A stretch of DNA of 64,000 nt. Source: Mimachlamys varia. Taxonomy: Eukaryota; Mollusca; Bivalvia; Pectinida; Pectinidae. Position numbers and translations under genes: made by a program. Shown here one piece after another: positions 49,885-57,000 of this stretch. Location of the stretch: the NCBI GenBank assembly GCA_947623455.1, contig OX392534.1, positions 36,151,426 through 36,215,425 on the forward strand, given 5' to 3'. The notes under the pieces were generated by a model that saw only the letters and a program-made list of their open reading frames with translations, searched no databases and had not been told where the DNA came from. Numbering within the stretch: position 1 is the first letter of the stretch; every line of letters starts with the position of its first letter.

Positions 49885-49965
49885 TCCCTTTAGCTAAGTC
49901 GTTAGAGCATTCGGCTGGAGGGCCAAGGGTCGTGGGTACGAGCCCCAACGACGTTACTATTGTTA
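49885..49965 (+). repeat. tRNA-like sequence (pseudo-tRNA or SINE head)
   Basis: The plus strand reads TTTAGCTAAGTCGTTAGAGC (A-box-like), CGGCTGGAGGGCC (anticodon-arm-like, six-base loop) and GTGGGTACGAGCCCC (B-box-like). It has the general tRNA outline with defective arms and faces the opposite way to the one 230 bp upstream. Confidence 0.5.
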
Positions 49966-50408
49966 TCACATTTCCTCGTCCTATTACAATAGAATAGCTA
50001 TAACCAAGTAAGAACTTAGATATACACAAACTGAGTCCGATGTAAAGGGAACATACATTTAAACAATGACTGTTTTAAGTTGGCATTCATAGGCAACATG
50101 AATGCCGAATGGAAAATGCACATTCATTGAAGCTCGCTAGATAAAGTCGGTAGGGTTATAAAGAGGCAATGTCGCGTAATGGTAAATATCCATCGATTAT
50201 AACATATACAGTTGTTCTGTAATATTATCAAGTACCTACCTCTTCCATTGTTTTCTATGATGAATGTCGTTTTATATATGTTCACTTGCTTCTTTCTTCC
50301 TTTGCTGTGTCTTTCTGCTTCGACAAGTCAAGACTTTAAAAGATTGTTTTCTGCTCCGATAAAAAGCGCGCTACTGAAAGTTAGGATGGTTGTCCATGTA
50401 ACTAACCA

Positions 50409-50459
50409 TGACGTCATAAATCCCGGATGCTAATTGTACGGAGGCTCATTATGACGTCA
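50409..50459. promoter_or_regulatory. Two CRE-type palindromes
   Basis: TGACGTCA occurs at 50409-50416 and 50452-50459, about 0.95 kb upstream of the first seen exon of the minus-strand gene. Perfect CRE octamers bind CREB/ATF in animals. Two within 51 bp could mark a promoter, but no transcription start is visible and the same octamer occurs at other places in the window (about 48232, 49429, 8060). Confidence 0.3.
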
Positions 50460-50842
50460 TATAGATCTTTGTTGTCTGTGTATATCCTCTTACATAACGT
50501 CCCTTCTACAGTTTCTTTGTATCTCCTACCTTTCTACCTCATCTGAAAATCATTTGACGTTATTTATAGTCAACCGAGTCTTTATAACATTCACTGAGCT
50601 ACTAATTATAATTTAGCGTAACTGTTGCATACGGATGAGGAGCATGTCTGTAATTAGTCATATTGTTTCGACTGGTGTCCGGTAAGTTTCTACTATTAAA
50701 TACAACTTAAGATCATTTCAGTCATGCATCTTATTTTTATTTCTGCCTGTCTTGAATGAGTAGGTCTCTGTTGCTCCGTTCAGTGTACATTACTTATATT
50801 TGGCCTTAAATTTTGATATACGGGTATGTAGCTAGCCGCGTA

Positions 50843-51008
50843 AGAGACGGGGGAGGGAGGGGCTAGTGTGAGGGGGAGAGTCTGGGGTGATGGGGATGGT
50901 CTGGAGGTGGGGGATGAGGCTGGGGTTGGCGAGGATGAGGCTGGGGTTGATGAGGCTGCGGTGACGGGGATGGGGCTGTGGTGACGAGGAGGGGCTGGGG
51001 TGATGGCG
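50843..51008 (+). repeat. G-rich degenerate minisatellite
   Basis: Strongly purine-biased: many GGGGAGGG, GGGGTGATGGGGATGG and GGATGAGGCTGGGG words, roughly 15-21 bp spacing. Several runs of three or more G lie close enough for G-quadruplex formation on the plus strand. Confidence 0.75.
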
Positions 51009-51613
51009 AGAAGCTTGGGTGACGTTAATTCATTATTTCGAGAAGCACCACCGACCGGTATCTGGTGAGTGCCCCACCTAGATCCTCTGATGTGACCGGG
51101 AAGTGGAGCCTAACCAGGAGTTGGAGGACTCACAGACACCTCACGTTTCCTGCCAATCAATCCAAACGAATGCCTGTTTCATTGTTCACCATGTTGGTCT
51201 ACCCCACCATTCACCCTTTAACACACTTGTTATAAGGAAATTGTGGATATCGAAAACCTTGGTGTAAACTCATTTGCATATAATTGCCTTGTATAAAATA
51301 AGAAAAAATCTGTTTAATTAAAAACTACAAATGATCATACATATCACGTTTATTTTACAATCAACTAACTTCACTTTTCTGCTGAATTGCTGAACATGAA
51401 ATGTCGTTTTAAATTATTCAAGCTTTAAATTAATTAATTAAGGTTTGACTTAAAGTATGTCGTTCAGTGTTATCTCCCCTGTCGCATCCTGCGGACGTAC
51501 ATGTCGTATGTACGTTTGACTGTTATATTTACTGTAACTACATGTATTATCTCCCTTACGCAAGGTTGAAAAGATTTAGATAATTTTGAAATATAAAATC
51601 TACATATTTTGCT

Positions 51614-51617
51614 ATTA
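51614..51617. other. Target-site duplication ATTA (left copy)
   Basis: ATTA directly precedes the 5' LTR and recurs directly after the 3' LTR at 60557-60560. A fifth base does not match, so the duplication is 4 bp. Confidence 0.8.
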
Positions 51618-51826
51618 TGTTATGTTTATGGTATTACTGGTCTGGGAACTGTGGGAAGAACGATAACTCTGTTTGATATTGATATGATAATTTTGATGTA
51701 ACTCTTTTGTAAAAGAGGTGAGTTAGTTGATTTTTGGAGAAATACAGAAGAACACGTGTTTGAAGAAGATTGAGTTATTTCACTTATTTATCCTCTCACA
51801 AAGCCAATTTCCCCCGACACACAGCA
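51618..51826 (+). repeat. 5' LTR (209 bp)
   Basis: Identical to 60348-60556. TG...CA ends. Very short for a gypsy LTR; no exact TATA box or AATAAA signal is evident. Confidence 0.93.
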
Positions 51827-51837
51827 TGGTGGAGAAT
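51827..51837 (+). promoter_or_regulatory. Primer-binding site, tRNA-Ala-compatible
   Basis: TGGTGGAGAAT starts directly after the 5' LTR. TGG complements a tRNA CCA tail, and the next 8 bases complement an ATTCTCCA acceptor end of the kind I recall for some animal alanine tRNAs. The tRNA identity is from memory. Confidence 0.7.
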
Positions 51838-51857
51838 CCTAATTAACGAGGTAATAA

Positions 51858-52469
51858 ATGACTTGTATCTTGTTTGCGGATTCGCGGTTTTCAGGCGCAT
51901 ATTTGCCTGGAATCCATACCAAAGTCGTTCGCGGTACGAGAGCACGTGACCATCTAAACTTTGTGAAAAATTTGCAACGCAATTCCTATCAGTTATATAT
52001 ATTTTGTGTAGGAATCAATGATATTCCTGATAATATCGCGGACTTCTCGGATAACGCGAGGGACCGAGTATTCCAGGAAATATCATCAACATTTATCGAC
52101 ATCGGGAATGAGGTCAAACGGAAAGATTCTGATGCAACTGTGATTTTGGGGACGATACCACCGAAGCACCTACGAGACTCTATCTCCAAATATCCCCACA
52201 AGTCTGTTTTGTCGGTCAGGCGAATCACTGATACTCATCAACATGAATTCGAGTTGTTTGTCAATAGATTGAATACATTTATAAATTACTTTAATGAACA
52301 AAATAGCGGACGTCATTTGGCCCTGCATAAAGATCTGCGCATTCATCGGTGTAGGGGCCGCATTTCAAGCTTTTGCTATTTCAAGTTTAAGGATGGCCTA
52401 CATCCGAAAAGGTCATTACTCAATGTTTGGGTTGAACGAATTAGAAACATTTGTGTGCATTATCAGTGA
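51858..52469 (+). CDS. SGNH/GDSL-hydrolase-like leader ORF of the retrotransposon
   Basis: A 203-residue ORF with an ATG at 51858, only 20 bp after the primer-binding site and upstream of gag, on the same strand inside the LTRs. It shows the SGNH hydrolase signature in order: block I FADSR with candidate nucleophile Ser9 (Ala replaces the usual Gly of GDS), block III VGINDI with Gly52 and Asn54 (oxyanion hole), a strand-like VILGTIPP around 95-102, and block V DGLHP with Asp179 and His182 completing a Ser/Asp/His triad. The length fits a small single-domain SGNH esterase. No signal peptide or membrane segment. SGNH-type esterase domains are known to me from CR1-type LINE ORF1 and from Ngaro-type tyrosine-recombinase elements; I do not recall one as a separate ORF before gag in a Ty3/gypsy element. 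Substrate unknown. The GDS-to-ADS change could reduce activity. Its stop lies 318 bp before the gag start. Confidence 0.8.
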   Translation: MTCILFADSRFSGAYLPGIHTKVVRGTRARDHLNFVKNLQRNSYQLYIFCVGINDIPDNIADFSDNARDRVFQEISSTFIDIGNEVKRKDSDATVILGTIPPKHLRDSISKYPHKSVLSVRRITDTHQHEFELFVNRLNTFINYFNEQNSGRHLALHKDLRIHRCRGRISSFCYFKFKDGLHPKRSLLNVWVERIRNICVHYQ

Positions 52470-52787
52470 ATTTTTAGTGTTGACATTGTGAATACATGTA
52501 TATGTAGTATCTTGAAAGCCCACAGGCCGAGATTTATACAGTTTCACACAATAATATAGTATCTTGACAGCCCACAGGCCGAGATTTCTATATTTAATTA
52601 ACATTAATTAACCTTGAAAGCCCACAGGCCGAGGTTCAAATTTGTTTTCAACATAATAATGTTCACTGCACATGTGCATATTCAATTAAAATCACTGATG
52701 TGTGTGTTTATTATTGACATTGTGAAGAAAAATAAATAAGGGCTGCGGACATGTGCATTACTCCATATATATATATACCTGGAGGTC
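52470..52787 (+). promoter_or_regulatory. Intercistronic spacer with three direct repeats
   Basis: Three copies of CTTGAMAGCCCACAGGCCGA (M = A or C) followed by GRTT start at about 52511, 52563 and 52613, regularly spaced by 50-52 bp. They sit between the stop of the SGNH-like ORF and the gag ATG, in a stretch with in-frame stops. The position suggests a role in gag translation, RNA packaging or splicing; this is inference. A short (AT)n run lies just before gag. Confidence 0.65.
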
Positions 52788-54056
52788 ATGAATAATCTTA
52801 CCCCTCCAGAAATCAATACAGACTTTGAACTGGACAGTGATTATGACATTCTCGATGAAAACTTTTTAGAAGAAAATCAAATCTTCAATGATACATTTCA
52901 GGATTTTCAGTCTGACAATTCCAATTCTCTTCATAATGATAATGACAACTTGAACTTAACTAATGACAATCTCCTCGAAATTTCCTGTCCAGACCTGAAT
53001 GAGATACAGCAATTTTCAGCTTCAGACACTTTTAATTTCAATATGGCAAAATCAATTTCTTGTGCTAAATTTACTGGATACCCCCATGAAAATGCTGAAA
53101 AATTTCTGACAGAATTTAATTCATTTGCAGTATTAATTAATGTTGACTCTTCAGCCAGGAGAATCGCAGCATTCCATCTCCACCTGCAAGGGCCAGCTCT
53201 GACATGGTTCAATAACCTACCTTCAGCATCTAAGGACAGCTGGGACAAGGTGTTAACAGCCTTTACAGAGCGCTTTCTGGCAATGGACTGGCACAGCCCA
53301 CAAATGCTTACAGAAAGTGCTAATTTTCAAGCACTCTCTCTCCTCCCAGGTCAGCCGATAGAGGACTTTTACTGTTTGGTATTGGAAAAGGGTCAATTGC
53401 TTAAGAAACCTGAACATGAACTTATGGCAAAGTTCATCACAGGTCTTCCTAAAGACCTAGCACTATATGTTGGGGCGGGGTCCCCTACAACACTGGACCA
53501 AGCCCTTTCCAAGGCCAAAATGGCCGAGAGCTGTGGAGTACGGACTGACGATACCATTTGTGCAGCTGTATCACACAACAAAGGGTCTGAACTCGATGAG
53601 CTTAAAGCTCAGGTGAAGACTTTAACAGAGATGGTAGCAGCGATTACTCCAAAAGGTCATAACACTGCTCAACCACAGCCACAGCGTGGGTCAGACCGTC
53701 AAAGTCAAGGTCAAATCTATGGTCAAGGTCAACCTCAAGGTCAACCGCCACAATGTGACCGTCAACATCAAAGTCAAGGTCAAATCTATGGTCAAGGTCA
53801 ACCTCAAGGTCAACCGCCACAATGTTACTCGTGCCATGCCATGGGTCACATACGGCGCCAGTGTAATTGGATAGGACATGGAGAATCTGCACCCGGACGA
53901 CAATGCCAGCTATGTTTTCAATATGGCCATGCAGTACAATCTTGCAGGATGTTCAATGGACAATCAAGACAGGCTCAGCATCAAAATTACAGGCCGCAGG
54001 GAAACAGGCAGCACCCGAGGAGCAACATGCCCCCCTCCTCGGGAAATCAACAGTGA
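52788..54056 (+). CDS. gag: Gag polyprotein (capsid and nucleocapsid)
   Basis: 422 residues from ATG 52788 to TGA 54054-54056. The N-terminal 85 residues are acidic and Asn-rich. Residues about 90-240 fit the retrotransposon Gag capsid domain (KFTGYPHENAEKFLTEF, then LHLQGPALTWFNNLP and W...F..RF). A Gln/Gly-rich linker (about 295-345) contains an in-frame 69-bp duplication (53702 and 53771, GQIYGQGQPQGQPPQC repeated). Two CCHC zinc knuckles of form CX2CX4HX4C start at Cys346 and Cys373 and would bind the element RNA. The last 17 codons overlap pol, which is entered by -1 frameshifting at codon 406. The product assembles the virus-like particle in which reverse transcription takes place. Confidence 0.93.
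   Translation: MNNLTPPEINTDFELDSDYDILDENFLEENQIFNDTFQDFQSDNSNSLHNDNDNLNLTNDNLLEISCPDLNEIQQFSASDTFNFNMAKSISCAKFTGYPHENAEKFLTEFNSFAVLINVDSSARRIAAFHLHLQGPALTWFNNLPSASKDSWDKVLTAFTERFLAMDWHSPQMLTESANFQALSLLPGQPIEDFYCLVLEKGQLLKKPEHELMAKFITGLPKDLALYVGAGSPTTLDQALSKAKMAESCGVRTDDTICAAVSHNKGSELDELKAQVKTLTEMVAAITPKGHNTAQPQPQRGSDRQSQGQIYGQGQPQGQPPQCDRQHQSQGQIYGQGQPQGQPPQCYSCHAMGHIRRQCNWIGHGESAPGRQCQLCFQYGHAVQSCRMFNGQSRQAQHQNYRPQGNRQHPRSNMPPSSGNQQ
53999..54043 (+). promoter_or_regulatory. -1 programmed ribosomal frameshift signal
   Basis: The slippery heptamer GGGAAAC (53999-54005) is read G GGA AAC in the gag frame, matching X XXY YYZ. After an 8-nt spacer comes a perfect 9-bp stem, CCCGAGGAG (54014-54022) and CTCCTCGGG (54035-54043), around a 12-nt loop. 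The C-rich loop (CCCCC at 54030-54034) could pair with GGGG at 54070-54073 to form a pseudoknot. The pol frame is exactly -1 relative to gag, and gag ends 51 nt after the heptamer. Confidence 0.88.
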
Positions 54057-57000
54057 ACGCTATTAATGTGGGGTTACAACCGTTACATGTACAGGAAAGT
54101 GGACACTCAGATAGAAAACCTTCATTTTTATTTCTTCCGGTTCAAATTCATAACATCAAAATTTCAGCTTTGATTGACACAGGCAGTTCTCTGAATGTAA
54201 TTAGCCAGAGCCTTTATGACAGCATTCCGCCTTATTTCAAATCTATGTTTCAACGCCTCCCAGAGGAACAAATTGTGCTGGCTAACAACATGACAATTTC
54301 CATTATTGGGACAGCTGTTGTCCGACTCCAAATATCTGGAATGATCCACCAAATATTGGTTCACATTTTGCCGTCCACATCACATCCATTGATCCTAGGT
54401 GTTGAATATCTGCGTGACAAAGGAGTCAAGCTTGACTTTTCTAACCAGACTTGTTCTGTTGGCCATATTTCTGTCAAGTGTTCAAAGAGGATGGTTATAC
54501 CTGCAAATTCCGAAGTTGTGATTTGGGGAACAATTCCTAAACATGTCATGTATGGTTCACAAGGTATATGTTCCAGTAGCAGATATAGTCTTAATCAACA
54601 TTTTCTTGTTGCCAAGACATTTGTGACAGTCTCGCGTGAAAACACAGTACCTATAAAGATCTTGAATCCTACATCTGCTGCCAAAACCATTCTACCTGGG
54701 AAACCGATTGCGAAGTTTGATCACACTTCAAATGACTATGAAACTACAGACGTTTCGGAAAATTTCATCCAGAGTATCAAGCAATGTCCTAGTGGAGAGC
54801 AAGACGATGGTACATTTGATGACCACTTTACCATTCCAGATAATTTATCTGTACAAGAACAGAATGATCTGAGAGCTTTATTACACAGACACAAATCACT
54901 TTTCGTGACTCCAGCTGAACCTAACTTGGGTTTTACCGATGTGGTGACTCACAAAATTGTGTTAAAGCCAGGCACTAAACCGAAACATCAAAGACCGTAC
55001 CGACTTCCTCCAGACAAAAGGGAAGTCCTCCGACATCAGCTTGATGAGCTACTTCATCAGGGAATAATTGCACCAGTAAGCGAGTCCGAGGAAATTCTGA
55101 TAACAAGTCCAGTAGTCTTGGTAACCAAAAGAACTAAGCAGAGTGAACCTACCAAGCCTATCACAAGGGAGTCCAGTCTTTCTCAATTCCGTTTCTGTGT
55201 TGACTTTCGCTATCTCAATTCTCAAACCCAAATTTTCCAGTACGAGATTCCCAACCTACAGGAGTTAACCGAGTCTTTCTCAGAGAGAATACCACAATAC
55301 TTCACATCGATTGACCTTTCGTCTGGATTTTTTCAAATGCCTATTGATCCCAACAGTACGAGGCTCACAGCATTCAACACTTGCTATGGCACATTTAAGT
55401 TCCAGAGACTGCCAATGGGATTAAGCTCAGCACCCAGTACCTTTCAACTCCTCATGGACAAAGTGCTAAGAGGACTGACGTTTAAGTCGTGCTTGTGCTA
55501 TCTGGATGATGTCCTCATTACGTCATCTACATTTCAAGAACACTTGAAGGACATTGAAGAAATCTTCAGCAGACTGGAATCCGCGGGATTAAAACTGGGT
55601 CCAAAGAAGTGCTCATTCGCACAAGAATCCTGCATCTTCCTCGGTCACCACATATCGAAGGACGGAATCTCGCCACCACCGGACAGGGTTACAGCAGTAC
55701 AGGAAATCAGTCCTCCACGGGATATCAAGGATCTACGTCGCATATTAGGTCTTTTCAATTGGTTTAGAAAATTTATACCAAACTATAGTGCTGCAGCTCA
55801 ACCGCTTATCCATCTAACCCAGAAAGGTATACGTTTCCAGTGGACAAAGACACACCAGGTTGCTTTGGACAATCTCAAAAATCTCTTGGTAAATTGCAAA
55901 GTTCTTGCGTTTCCAAATTTCGATGAAATGTTCTACCTAGGTGTTGATACTTCATCAAAAGGAATCGGATACATGCTGTATCAAAAGATAGGCGACCCTG
56001 CTGAAGAGGAGATACGTGTTGTCCGATTCGGATCAAAATCCCTCAGCAGATGGCAGAGATCGTATGGCCCGACTAAGCTTGAACTGTTGGGAGTGGTCAC
56101 CGCAATGCTTGACTGTGCTACCTACCTCCGGGGACGGAAGTTCATTGTTGAATGTGATCACCAGGCTCTACGACCTGTCTTCCAGAAACAGATGAAAGGT
56201 GCCATCTACGAACGCTGGGTTGCTATCATGCAACAGTTCAGTTTTGAAATCCGGTACAAACCTGCTGCACAGATGCAAGTAGCGGATACACTGTCACGCT
56301 GCCTTCAGCCAACAAAGGAATTCCACAGTCCAGATGAGGATGATCCATATTTTCCTTATGTGACGGAAAACACCGGAGATATCATCTTGCCCGAAGGCCA
56401 TTTCTTGCAGCAATTCATAAAAGATGGATCAGAAAGTCAAACCACGACAGAGGTCGGTGTCGACAAAACCAACGACAAGGATGTAGCACAACAAGAAATC
56501 AATAACATTGAATCGTTTGTTCCCTCTACTGTTCTTCCGTTCAGTTTACCTTCCAAGACCAACGGGCAAACAGACAATCAAGATAGCATGTATGATGCCG
56601 ATTCGGAGGACGTGGAAGACGTAACGTTGACACGATCTAGACATCGCAAGATTCGCCGGTTACATACACAGCCTAACACCAAATCGAAACATCAGGGACA
56701 TCGTCCAGCTGTCTGCATACAATACGACGACAACACTGATGTTGTTGCTGCTGATGCGCAATTAGGTAATGTGTATATGCCGGACACATCTGCTATTGCA
56801 ACAGACTCTGTTGGGAAAGACCCAATTTTAGATTGTCCTGAGGACATGGAATTTAATGATACCGACAGAACTACTATTAGCACAGACCCTACCGGGAAGG
56901 ACCTGACCTCCGAGTACTCTGAGGATGTAAACTATGCACCTGTTAATGTAACCGACACACCACATATTGATACGGACTCTGACGTCCAGAACGAAATTAC

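Noticed and set aside
53686..53903. Short open frames in other phases of the gag linker
   Set aside because: Shadows of the Gln/Gly repeat in gag.
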